From Methanobacteriota archaeon (GTDB lineage: Archaea; Thermoplasmatota; E2; JACPAO01; JAHWKR01): a DNA stretch of 64,000 nucleotides. The stretch covers positions 1 through 64,000 of the forward strand of contig JAHWKR010000009.1 of assembly GCA_019347805.1 (NCBI GenBank), in the 5' to 3' direction. The notes beneath the pieces are model-generated. The model saw only the letters and a program-made list of their open reading frames with translations. It had not been told where the DNA came from and did no database searches. Below are positions 1 through 7,542 of the stretch, one piece after another. Position numbers and translations under genes: made by a program. Each line of letters opens with the position of its first letter. The first letter of the stretch is position 1.

Positions 1-5
1 GGGGT

Positions 6-36
6 CTGGGGGAGGGGACGAAGTCCCCTCCCCCAG
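6..36. terminator. G-rich perfect hairpin at window edge
   Basis: A 13-bp perfect inverted repeat, CTGGGGGAGGGGA pairing with TCCCCTCCCCCAG around a five-base loop CGAAG. It may end a transcript or RNA gene lying left of the window. No T-tract follows on the plus strand, so a terminator role is a guess. The rest of the first 237 bases shows no convincing gene; a weak T-rich box near 199-206 could drive the next gene. Confidence 0.4.
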
Positions 37-237
37 TGACCCGGCCACGCCCTCTCATCATCCCTCTTTTTTGCACTCCCTTCAGGAAAATGCCCAGAAC
101 CCTTATCGCCTGAACCTGGGCTCCCTCTCCTGTGAGGACCCCTCGGCACCTCCTGGTGGCAGACGATCGTACCACCCGTCAGAGGATCACGCCAGGCTCC
201 TTTTGAGTCTCCTTCCGCTCCTTCAGCTCGAGAGCCC

Positions 238-2508
238 ATGCGCCCCCTACGACCATTCGTCCTTCCCGATGCCCGCCGCACCCTCCGAGCCGTGCTGCTC
301 GCCCTCGTCGTCGCTCTCTTCCTCGGCGGCGGCCTCGGCTTCGTCGCCGCGGCTGGGGACGAGACCGACACCGACCTCGACACGCTCGCGTCTTCGTTCG
401 GGACCGCCGAACCGATGATCGGGGACCGGGGCGTCTACACCAAGGAACAGGTGAAAGTGGACGACGGCACGCGCACCACGATCGAAGAAGAGGCCCGTTG
501 GGCGGACTTCGAATGGGTCGAACACGGACCGGTGTGGGACGTCCATGGAAAAGCCCGCCACACCGTCGGGCTCGTCTTCGACGAACCTTCCCTCTTTCCT
601 GAGACCGGGCGGATCGGTGACGAGAAGAGGACATGGCTGGTGGACCCGGCTTCGGCGGCCGCGCATGCGCTCCTCATCCAAAGCATCCATCAGATGAGCA
701 TGACCGTCCAACCGCCGCTCGGCGACGATGGGACGGACCACTACCGCTTCGAGAACGTGAACATCCATTATCCACCGCGCGCCGACGACGAGCCACTCTT
801 CTGCGGGCTGTTCCACTCCCTGCAGGGGACGACCGAGGACGTCCGCGACGGGATCGTGCTCCTGCCCTTCTGTCGCCTCGATTCGTGGGGCGGACCCCCC
901 GAGGGCACCCTTTTCGAACCCGAAGCGGTCGCCCACATCGGTGAAGAGACGACACTCGTCCTGCACGCAGCGGCCGATCCCACCGTCGAGAAACCCTGGG
1001 AACAGGTCAATCCGCGCGGGCCCTATTACCACGACTGGCAAGCGACGAGCACCGACATGCGTGTCTGGCTCAGCCGCGACAGTCCCTACCCGCTCCGCAT
1101 CGAAGCCCACGACGTGGTAAGCGGCTTCATGGAGATCTACCGACTCGCCGGTCTTGAACGAGGTGATGCATCCATGTCCCCGGCCTCTCCGCTTCCCCCC
1201 GACCTGCCCACCATCGAGACCGCTCCACTGCGACCGTGGGGACCCGACGACACCGACGCCGTGCACCCCTATTCCCTCGGTGAGGCGTTCCAAGGAGCGC
1301 GCGACGATCCCACCTACCCGGGACTTCGAGACTTCCTGGAGCGGTTCCCTGACGCGGACGTGACCGGCGCCCTGACCCATCCAGGATCCAAGCACGATTG
1401 GGTCTTCACGGTCACGAGCGACACGCACTACATCGCCGTCTGCGCGAGCCGACGGACGGTCGAAGCGGATGGAACGACAGGTCCGCAGATCGCGCGGCAC
1501 GAGACGTGCGCCGAGGAGGAGCATGACTGGCTCGCCTACGCGTTCTCCACGGCCGCCGCCAAGATCCGTAGCCTCCAAGACGTCTGGAGCGCCATCCATC
1601 CGGACATCGAGACGAACGGTCGGATCGACTATGGCTTCTATACCGAATGCGGCGACTCGTGCCATTATTTCATCACGATCGGGGTCGAGCGGACGACACA
1701 GACCGAGCGGCTCACACCATTGCGTGCAGAAGGGGACAGTGAACGCACCACCGTCCGCCACACGGTCCATTTCGGCCACGACGGCCGCATCCTGAAGATC
1801 GGGAACGCCACCTCGGAACGGAAGATGGATGGCGGGACACCGCTCCCTGATCCGGGTGACGACGACCAGGATCCTGTTCCGCTCACGATGGCCGGCTCCG
1901 TCTGGGTCCTCCCCGACTCCGGACCCATCGTCGGCACCGCACTCGTCGCCTTCCTCACCGGCCTCGCCTATTGGCTCTGGCCCACGGTCAAGTCGGGCCT
2001 CGCCCTGCCGCTCTTCAGCCGGGTGCAGCGCGCCAAAGCGCTCGATCATCCGGTCCGTGCCGAACTTTTTTCCGCGGTGGAGACCGAGCCGGGCATCCAC
2101 TTCCAGGAGATGGTGCGACGAACAGGCCACGCCGAGGGACAAGTCCAACACCACCTCGGCAAGCTCGTCGACACGGGGCTCCTGCAGGTCAAGAAGACGA
2201 AGGGCTACACCTGCTATTTCCCCGGCGGACGGGTCGACCGCGCCACGCTCGCCTCGGCGGGTCTATTGAAATCGGACGGGGCGCGGAGCGTGTTCACGGC
2301 TGTGGCGACCACGCCCGGAACGAGCGGTGCCGACATCGCGGAGGCGACCGGTCTTGCCCGACAGACGGTCGCCTACCACCTCAAACGTCTGGTCGAAGCG
2401 GGGCTTTTGGAACGGGAACGGAACGGAGCGCAAGTGCTCTTCCGGATCAGCGACCAGGGCGCGAAGACGGCCGGCGCTCCAGCCGGATCCGACGCTGCGG
2501 CCGCCTGA
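238..2508 (+). CDS. Membrane-tethered protein with two C-terminal winged-helix domains
   Basis: A predicted one-component surface-to-DNA regulator. An N-terminal hydrophobic segment (residues ~16-40) leads into a ~500-residue region with no motif I recognise, predicted to lie outside the membrane. A second hydrophobic span (~555-580, TALVAFLTGLAYWLWP) is followed on the cytoplasmic side by two tandem winged helix-turn-helix units: one starts near HPVRAELFSAVE with QVQHHLGKLVDTGLL, the second contains TVAYHLKRLVEAGLL. The helices match the ArsR/MarR-like fold common in archaea. The layout suggests that an external signal alters DNA binding of a membrane-anchored regulator; targets are unknown. 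ATG 238 is the first start in the frame. The gene runs directly against the convergent methyltransferase gene, whose stop is at 2509. Confidence 0.75.
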   Translation: MRPLRPFVLPDARRTLRAVLLALVVALFLGGGLGFVAAAGDETDTDLDTLASSFGTAEPMIGDRGVYTKEQVKVDDGTRTTIEEEARWADFEWVEHGPVWDVHGKARHTVGLVFDEPSLFPETGRIGDEKRTWLVDPASAAAHALLIQSIHQMSMTVQPPLGDDGTDHYRFENVNIHYPPRADDEPLFCGLFHSLQGTTEDVRDGIVLLPFCRLDSWGGPPEGTLFEPEAVAHIGEETTLVLHAAADPTVEKPWEQVNPRGPYYHDWQATSTDMRVWLSRDSPYPLRIEAHDVVSGFMEIYRLAGLERGDASMSPASPLPPDLPTIETAPLRPWGPDDTDAVHPYSLGEAFQGARDDPTYPGLRDFLERFPDADVTGALTHPGSKHDWVFTVTSDTHYIAVCASRRTVEADGTTGPQIARHETCAEEEHDWLAYAFSTAAAKIRSLQDVWSAIHPDIETNGRIDYGFYTECGDSCHYFITIGVERTTQTERLTPLRAEGDSERTTVRHTVHFGHDGRILKIGNATSERKMDGGTPLPDPGDDDQDPVPLTMAGSVWVLPDSGPIVGTALVAFLTGLAYWLWPTVKSGLALPLFSRVQRAKALDHPVRAELFSAVETEPGIHFQEMVRRTGHAEGQVQHHLGKLVDTGLLQVKKTKGYTCYFPGGRVDRATLASAGLLKSDGARSVFTAVATTPGTSGADIAEATGLARQTVAYHLKRLVEAGLLERERNGAQVLFRISDQGAKTAGAPAGSDAAAA

Positions 2509-3180
2509 TCACGGCCGCTTCCGCACCAGCATCATCCCGTCACGCACGGTGAGGAGGACGTTCTCGACCCGGTCGTCCGCCCGCACGTGTTCGTTGAAGG
2601 CGACGATGGCGAGGTCACTCGTCTCCTTCGGTTCCAGGACGGCGCCGCCCCAGAGCGTGTTGTCGACGATGATGAGGCCGCCGGGCCGGAGCCGTGCCAG
2701 CGCCGCCTCGTAGTAGACCAGGTAGCTTTCCTTGTCGGCGTCGATGAAGACGAGGTCGAACGGCCCCTTCTGGCCGATGATGGTCTCACGGGCATCGCCG
2801 ATTACGCTCACGATCTTTTTCCCGTGCGGGCTCCTGGACCAATGCTCCTGGGCGATCGCGACCGCGTCGGCGTCGACATCCAGCGTCACCACTTCGCCGT
2901 CCTCCGGCAGGGCCTCGGCCATGGCGAGGGCCGAATAGCCGGTGAAGGTGCCGACCTCGAGGACCCGCTTCGCCCCGATGGCGCCGACGAGGAGACGCAG
3001 GAACGCCCCCTCGAGCGGTCCGACCTGCATCTGAGGCACATCGGTCCTCTCCTTGGTGGTCGCCTCGAGCGCCTCGAAGACCGGCCCCATGGGCGTGCTG
3101 TGGCGTCGGGCGTACTGTTCGACCGTCTCGGGCACCAACGTGAGCATGATCCGTCCACCGGGCCGCTCGATATGGACCAT
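2509..3180 (-). CDS. SAM-dependent O-methyltransferase (caffeoyl-CoA OMT-like)
   Basis: A class I methyltransferase of the catechol/caffeoyl-CoA O-methyltransferase family. SAM-binding motif I is VLEVGTFTGYSALAMA (residues ~75-90), the acidic ribose-binding strand is VVTLDVDADAV, and the metal-binding aspartates are in FDLVFIDADKESY and IIVDNTLWGG, as in Mg-dependent members. About 220 residues is normal. Family members methylate catechols or other hydroxylated aromatics; the substrate here cannot be told. A second start, MLTLVPETVEQ, twelve codons in fits the family N-terminus about equally well. It lies 12 bp downstream of the GST-like gene on the same strand, so the two are probably co-transcribed. 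Confidence 0.85.
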   Translation of the reverse strand: MVHIERPGGRIMLTLVPETVEQYARRHSTPMGPVFEALEATTKERTDVPQMQVGPLEGAFLRLLVGAIGAKRVLEVGTFTGYSALAMAEALPEDGEVVTLDVDADAVAIAQEHWSRSPHGKKIVSVIGDARETIIGQKGPFDLVFIDADKESYLVYYEAALARLRPGGLIIVDNTLWGGAVLEPKETSDLAIVAFNEHVRADDRVENVLLTVRDGMMLVRKRP

Positions 3181-3192
3181 TCGGTCGCGGTG

Positions 3193-3879
3193 CTACACCA
3201 CGACGGGCACCCTGCGGTGCACTTCCAGGGGTTCGTCCTCCACCTCGTCGAAGTCGAGCACCCACGGCTCGTCGAGGGCGGCCTCGCGCCACTCACCGAA
3301 GGCAGGCAGGGCGAGGACGGCGTCGCGATACGCGGCGACCTCAGGCTCGAGCGGCACGGAATAGGTCCAGAAGCGCGACATGACCGGCGCATAGAACGCA
3401 TCGGCGGCCGTGAACGCACCGAACAGGAACGGGCCGCCGTCGCCGAAGCGACGACGCGCATCGAGCACCAACTCCTGGACGCGCGCGATATCGGCGGCCG
3501 CCTCGGGTCGTTCGCGGTACGCGAAGCTCTTGCCGAGGTTCATCGGAAGCGCCTCGCGCAGCCTCGAGAAGCCGGCGTGCATCTCCGCGACGATCGAGCG
3601 CGCCAAGGCACGCGCCTCCCGCCCCTTGGGCCACACCGGTGCAGCCGTCGTCTCCGCCAAGTGCTCCGTGATCGCGAGCGTGTCCCACACCGTGACATCG
3701 TCGTCCACGAGGACCGGGACACGACCGGCCGGGGACCACTCCGCGATACGCGCCGCCGATTCCGGCCGGTGGAGCGCGACCAGCGTCTCCTCGAACGGGA
3801 TGCCCAGGGTCCGCATGAGGATCCAAGGCCGGAGCGACCACGACGAGTAGAGCTTGTTGCCGACGAGAAGGCGACGCAT
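3193..3879 (-). CDS. Glutathione S-transferase-like protein
   Basis: A 228-residue protein with GST architecture: a thioredoxin-fold N-terminal domain (MRRLLVGNKLYSSWSLRPW, then the cis-proline region GRVPVLVDDDVTVWDTLAI) and an all-helical C-terminal domain. It resembles the cytosolic GST subfamily of bacteria. The start was moved to ATG 3879 because a TATA-like GGTTTAACC sits about 28 bp upstream and homology begins there; the track ORF adds 20 spurious residues. Most archaea do not make glutathione, so the thiol used, if any, is unclear. It leads a probable two-gene operon with the O-methyltransferase, which hints at detoxification of small aromatics (inference). Confidence 0.75.
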   Translation of the reverse strand: MRRLLVGNKLYSSWSLRPWILMRTLGIPFEETLVALHRPESAARIAEWSPAGRVPVLVDDDVTVWDTLAITEHLAETTAAPVWPKGREARALARSIVAEMHAGFSRLREALPMNLGKSFAYRERPEAAADIARVQELVLDARRRFGDGGPFLFGAFTAADAFYAPVMSRFWTYSVPLEPEVAAYRDAVLALPAFGEWREAALDEPWVLDFDEVEDEPLEVHRRVPVVV

Positions 3880-3951
3880 CAGGGGCGCCGAGCGGCAGAG
3901 GGCGGTTAAACCCGTCGCCGATACCCTCTGTTCGGCCAAGGCGACAGAAAG

Positions 3952-3961
3952 CCTATAAAGA
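3952..3961 (+). promoter_or_regulatory. TATA-like box of the LVIVD lipoprotein gene
   Basis: CCTATAAAGA is centred about 33 bp upstream of ATG 3990, in the normal position for an archaeal TATA box giving a nearly leaderless transcript. On the opposite strand GGTTTAACC (3903-3911) serves the divergent GST-like gene, so the 110-bp gap is a divergent promoter region. Confidence 0.55.
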
Positions 3962-3989
3962 ACCAGAAGACCCGACCGTATGGTCGAAG

Positions 3990-5297
3990 ATGCTGTCCAG
4001 AGCCTTCCTCGTCGTCGTCACCCTTCTTGCGATCAGCCTGTCCGGCTGCATCTCGGACGAGGGCGGACCTGCTTCTGACGCGGAAACGGTCACCGACACC
4101 GCCGCTGAGATCCTTGCGCGTCTCCAGGGCGACGCCGCGGCGCTTGGCTGCGAACCGTCCTACACCAAGGGTGAGACAAGCCCCATCTTCCGGGAGATCG
4201 GCACCTTCGACACCGCAGAGATCCGCTACGGTGAGGCCGATGTCGTCCACGGCACCGACTTCGTGGTCTTCGCGCGCTACGGCGGAGGCGGCTTCGACAT
4301 CCTGAACGTCTCGAACCCCTACGACCCCGAACATGTGGTCGGCTTCCCGATCCCGGTCGAGACCTCCTACACGCTCGACATCAAATCGTCACGCGACGGC
4401 AAGACGCTGTTTTCTGGCGGCCGCGGCAGCATCACCATCATCGACATCTCGAACGTCACCGACCCGGTCATCGAGAAGACCGTGGCGTTGCCCTACGAGG
4501 CGGCCGCCACCCGGGCCCAGGCCCACATGATCCATGTCGCCGAGATCGGCGGCGAACAATACCTCTTCGTGGCGAGCCAATGGGGACACGGCGTGCTCAT
4601 CTTCAAGCTCCTCGGCGAACCGGGCGCGCGCGACCTCAAGTTCCTGACCTATTTCGCGCCCGCCATCGGCGGCCCCATCGCCGCCCACGACATGATGGTG
4701 ATGCACGACCCCGTCGAGCAGGTCCCCATCCTCTGGGTGGCGAACGGCATCGGCGGCTTCATCGCCGCGGACGTCACCGACCCCGCGAACCCCTCCATCG
4801 TCTCCTACACACCGGAAGCGGACCCCTATCAAGGCTACACGCATACCGTCTCCGTGACCTTCTACGGCGACAAGCGGATCGCGGCCACCATGGCCGAACT
4901 CGGCGCGATGGCGCTCAAGGTCTACGATGTGACCGACCTTGCGACCCCTATCTTGCTCGGTACCTGGACCATCTCCCCGGTCCCCGACCAGACCCAGCAC
5001 AACACCCAGATCATCGGCGACTGGCTCTTCATCGGCCACTACCAACACGGCGTCCTGCAGTTCAACCTCTCCGCTTATGTCGCCGACCCTGGTGCGCTTC
5101 CTGCTTATAATTTGGGCGCCCTCTCACCTGTGATCGGCGGGATGGAACCGTTCGCGCAATACCTGCCCAACGACAGCACATCGACCTGGGAGACCATCAT
5201 CGTCAACGGCGTCCACTATACGACGGCTGGCGGGATCCGGGTGGCGTTGAACGGTTGCCTGGATGCGGGGGAGAAGGAAGCGCGGGCCTACGTGTAG
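3990..5297 (+). CDS. LVIVD-repeat-like beta-propeller lipoprotein
   Basis: A 435-residue secreted lipoprotein. The signal peptide ends in lipobox LSGC (cysteine ~20), so it should be lipid-anchored outside the membrane. The body contains repeats with the pattern hydrophobic-D-I/V-S/T-N-P: FDILNVSNPYDPEHVVGF, ITIIDISNVTDPVIEKT, FIAADVTDPANPSIVS and LKVYDVTDLATPILLGTW. This matches the LVIVD repeat family, expected to form a beta-propeller. Such proteins are common on archaeal surfaces and have no assigned enzymatic role. The TATA box is about 33 bp upstream. It converges on the toxin gene with only three bases between stops. Confidence 0.75.
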   Translation: MLSRAFLVVVTLLAISLSGCISDEGGPASDAETVTDTAAEILARLQGDAAALGCEPSYTKGETSPIFREIGTFDTAEIRYGEADVVHGTDFVVFARYGGGGFDILNVSNPYDPEHVVGFPIPVETSYTLDIKSSRDGKTLFSGGRGSITIIDISNVTDPVIEKTVALPYEAAATRAQAHMIHVAEIGGEQYLFVASQWGHGVLIFKLLGEPGARDLKFLTYFAPAIGGPIAAHDMMVMHDPVEQVPILWVANGIGGFIAADVTDPANPSIVSYTPEADPYQGYTHTVSVTFYGDKRIAATMAELGAMALKVYDVTDLATPILLGTWTISPVPDQTQHNTQIIGDWLFIGHYQHGVLQFNLSAYVADPGALPAYNLGALSPVIGGMEPFAQYLPNDSTSTWETIIVNGVHYTTAGGIRVALNGCLDAGEKEARAYV

Positions 5298-5300
5298 GGC

Positions 5301-5678
5301 TCAGACGCCGACAATGCGGTCCGGGTCCAGGCCGACGCGCACGAAGTCCTTCGGGTTCGTCGTGTAGAGGAGGTCGTCCTTCCGTACGTGTCCCGCGATC
5401 ATGGCGTCTCTCACGAGCCGTCGCCAGACACGGTCGTCCACCAGTCGGACCGCGATCCGTTCCGCCTCCGACTCGGCGAACGGCTCCACACCGATATGCA
5501 TGCGTTCCAACCACGCCCGGAAGCGCGCCACATCGCCACCGTCACGTCTCACCTGCCGCGCGCGTTCCATGAACGCCACCGCCGGCAACACGAGGGGTAC
5601 GTCCATCTGGGCGATCTGGTCCATCGCGCCTGGGCGCCAGAGTACGCCGGTGTCCAAGACGATCCTCACCCGGGCCAT
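5301..5678 (-). CDS. PIN-domain toxin (VapC-like ribonuclease)
   Basis: A PIN-fold endoribonuclease of about 125 residues, the toxin half of a VapBC-type pair. The acidic metal-binding residues fall in the expected places: VLDTGVLW near the N-terminus, an E in AFMERARQ, D in VRDAMIAGH, and the C-terminal TTNPKDF signature. Family members cleave tRNA or rRNA when freed of antitoxin. The start is taken as the third codon of the track ORF (MARVRIVLD), inside the end of the antitoxin gene. The antitoxin stop is at 5666, so the genes overlap by about 13 bp, typical of translationally coupled toxin-antitoxin operons. Confidence 0.8.
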   Translation of the reverse strand: MARVRIVLDTGVLWRPGAMDQIAQMDVPLVLPAVAFMERARQVRRDGGDVARFRAWLERMHIGVEPFAESEAERIAVRLVDDRVWRRLVRDAMIAGHVRKDDLLYTTNPKDFVRVGLDPDRIVGV

Positions 5679-5902
5679 TCCCACTCTTCCTTGGGCGGCT
5701 CAGGTCGCGTCAGGAACTCTTTCAGCCCCTTCACGTAGCGCTGACGGTCTTCCCTGACGGACTCGGAGTGGATGCCCATGCGGAGCACCTCGCTCTCGGT
5801 CGTGCCGCGCCGCTTCGCGACGCTGGTCAGCTGTTTGGCCTCACTGGGTGTCAAACGGACCTTCTTCACGACGGTGTGCTGCTCCATGGACGCGCTCACC
5901 AC
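5666..5902 (-). CDS. VapB-type antitoxin
   Basis: A 78-residue protein encoded just upstream of the PIN toxin. The N-terminal half (KKVRLTPSEAKQLTSVAKRRGTTESEVLRMGI) reads as a ribbon-helix-helix DNA-binding domain: a short basic strand followed by two helices, the second with TTESEVLR. The C-terminal tail (RPEPPKEEWEWPG) is acidic and tryptophan-rich, as expected of the segment that wraps a PIN toxin. The start is GTG 5902, or the internal ATG five codons later (MEQHTVVKK). Antitoxins of this class repress their own promoter; a preceding 34-aa ORF overlaps the GTG start. Confidence 0.75.
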   Translation of the reverse strand: MVSASMEQHTVVKKVRLTPSEAKQLTSVAKRRGTTESEVLRMGIHSESVREDRQRYVKGLKEFLTRPEPPKEEWEWPG

Positions 5903-6000
5903 TTCGCCTCATAGCGGGGCTTCGACCAGACCTCTCCTTCTGCCATCTCGATGAGCAGGTGGATCGCTCGCCGCCTGGCCTCGACCCGATCCTGGTCCAT
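5896..6000 (-). CDS. Possible 34-aa leader gene of the toxin-antitoxin operon
   Basis: An ORF too short for the track as a separate entry: starts ATG 6000, encodes MDQDRVEARRRAIHLLIEMA... and ends at a TGA overlapping the antitoxin GTG start. It is compact, charged and helical-looking, with codon use like its neighbours. An A-rich stretch (CCACAAAATCC on the minus strand) lies about 36 bp upstream and could be its TATA box. It may be a real small protein translationally coupled to the antitoxin, or merely the 5' extension of the operon. I cannot assign a function. Confidence 0.35.
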   Translation of the reverse strand: MDQDRVEARRRAIHLLIEMAEGEVWSKPRYEAKW

Positions 6001-6139
6001 GAGCACCCCTATGTGTGGCCCGGTTCTTGGATTTTGTGGCCCTGACCAGGGGTCCCTCTGGCCGTCCCGCCCCCGACAACCCTTATTCGACCCCTCCCCC
6101 TGGGTCGCCTGCGCCGTGGTGGCGCCGTGAGGACCCGAG

Positions 6140-7351
6140 ATGGACACGTACCGCATCGACCACCCGCTCGTCGCCGACCGTGTACAACACTTCCCCGAGA
6201 GCGTCATCCGCGACATGTCGCGCGTCGCCGCCGAACACAAGGCGATCAACCTCGGCCAAGGATTCCCCGACTTCGATCCGCCGAAGGAGATCATGGAGGC
6301 CGCCAAGAAGGCCATCGACGACGGCTACAACCAATACGCCGTCACCTGGGGGGCTCCACAGCTTCGTCACGCCATCTCGAGTAAGCTGAAAGCGTTCAAC
6401 AAGATCGACACCCACCCCGACCAGAACATCGTCGTCACCTGCGGCGCCACCGAAGCGATGATGGCTTCTCTTCTGGCCACGGTCGATCCCGGTGACGAGG
6501 TCGTTATTTTCGAGCCCTTCTACGAGAACTTCGGACCTGACGCTGTTGTGTCTGGGGCGAAGCCTGTGCACGTGCCTTTGCACGAACCTGAGTTCCAACC
6601 CGACGAGGAGCTCCTCAAGAAGGCTTTCCACAGGGGCACCAAGGCGGTCATCGTCAACACCCCCGGCAACCCCACCGGCCGCGTCTTCACCGACCCCACC
6701 TTGAAGCTCATTGCCGATCTGTGTGAAGAGAACAACGCCCTGGCGGTCACCGACGAGATCTACGAACACATGATCTACGACGGACTGCACCACACCTCCA
6801 TCGCCACGCTGGGGGACATGCATGAGAGGACCATCACCATCTGCGGGTTCTCCAAGACCTATTCTGTCACCGGGTGGCGTCTTGCCTACACGGCCGCTCC
6901 GAAGCCCATCACGGACGCCATCAAGCGGGTGCATGACTTCTTGACGGTCGGGGCTGCTCATCCTTTGCAGATCGCCGCCGTCGCCGCACTGGAACTGCCT
7001 TCATCTTATTACGACTGGCTGCGTGACACCTACGACAAGAAACGCGGCATCCTCCTCTCCGCTCTTGAGAAGGCCGGCTTCAAATGCTACCGGCCCAACG
7101 CCGCCTACTACATCATGACCGACATCACGGACTTCGGCTTCGAAGACGATTTCGCCTTCGCCTACTGGCTCACCAAAGAGATCGGTGTCACGCCGGTTCC
7201 AGGGAGTTCGTTCTTCGCCGACAAGGAGAAGGGAAAGCAGATGGTCCGGTTCGCTTTTCCGAAGAAGGAAGAGACGCTGAACGCTGCGGCGGAAAGGTTG
7301 GCGGGGACGAAAGAGAAAGCTGAGGCGAGGGTGAAGGCGGAGGTGGCTTGA
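6140..7351 (+). CDS. Class I/II pyridoxal-phosphate aminotransferase
   Basis: A fold-type I aminotransferase of 403 residues, normal for the aspartate / kynurenine aminotransferase branch. Visible signatures: substrate-binding GQGFPDFDPP near residue 40, YNQYAVTWGAPQLRHAI, the NTPGNPTGRVF loop, the PLP-contacting aspartate in VTDEIYEHM, and the Schiff-base lysine in GFSKTYSVTGWRLAY. It transfers an amino group between an amino acid and a 2-oxo acid in the cytoplasm; aromatic, aspartate, glutamine or kynurenine substrates are all possible. Divergent from the toxin-antitoxin genes. The next 190 bp mark the start of a lower-GC island. Confidence 0.88.
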   Translation: MDTYRIDHPLVADRVQHFPESVIRDMSRVAAEHKAINLGQGFPDFDPPKEIMEAAKKAIDDGYNQYAVTWGAPQLRHAISSKLKAFNKIDTHPDQNIVVTCGATEAMMASLLATVDPGDEVVIFEPFYENFGPDAVVSGAKPVHVPLHEPEFQPDEELLKKAFHRGTKAVIVNTPGNPTGRVFTDPTLKLIADLCEENNALAVTDEIYEHMIYDGLHHTSIATLGDMHERTITICGFSKTYSVTGWRLAYTAAPKPITDAIKRVHDFLTVGAAHPLQIAAVAALELPSSYYDWLRDTYDKKRGILLSALEKAGFKCYRPNAAYYIMTDITDFGFEDDFAFAYWLTKEIGVTPVPGSSFFADKEKGKQMVRFAFPKKEETLNAAAERLAGTKEKAEARVKAEVA

Positions 7352-7416
7352 GGGGATGGTTTGGTTCCCGCGCGAAAACTGTGGAAATGTTCAGGTTGGC
7401 AAGATGCGGGATGAGC

Positions 7417-7487
7417 AAACAAGTTCGGCCGATGCGCGCGAAGCGGGCTCGTTTAAAACATGAGGTTGGTTTCAGGGCATGTTAGGT
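7417..7487 (+). other. Predicted left boundary of cassette array (attI- or attC-like)
   Basis: The segment ends in GTTAGGT (7481-7487), a full match to the integron core consensus GTTRRRY, and begins with AAACAAGTTCGGCCGATG, reminiscent of the left half of an attC site. Pairing between the halves is poor, so it could be a degenerate attC or the insertion point of the first cassette. Base composition drops immediately after it. No integrase gene is found on either side within the window. Confidence 0.4.
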
Positions 7488-7542
7488 AGAAAACCGCTGA
7501 TTATCTAGTTGGGAGGCTTTCAAGATTGGCAGGCTCAATAAC

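Noticed and set aside
247-2154. 635-aa minus-strand ORF
   Set aside because: Antisense to the winged-helix membrane protein; no recognisable domain, and the sense strand has clear HTH motifs.
2587-3909. 440-aa plus-strand ORF
   Set aside because: Shadow of the methyltransferase and GST genes; strongly biased R/E/G/D composition and no motifs.
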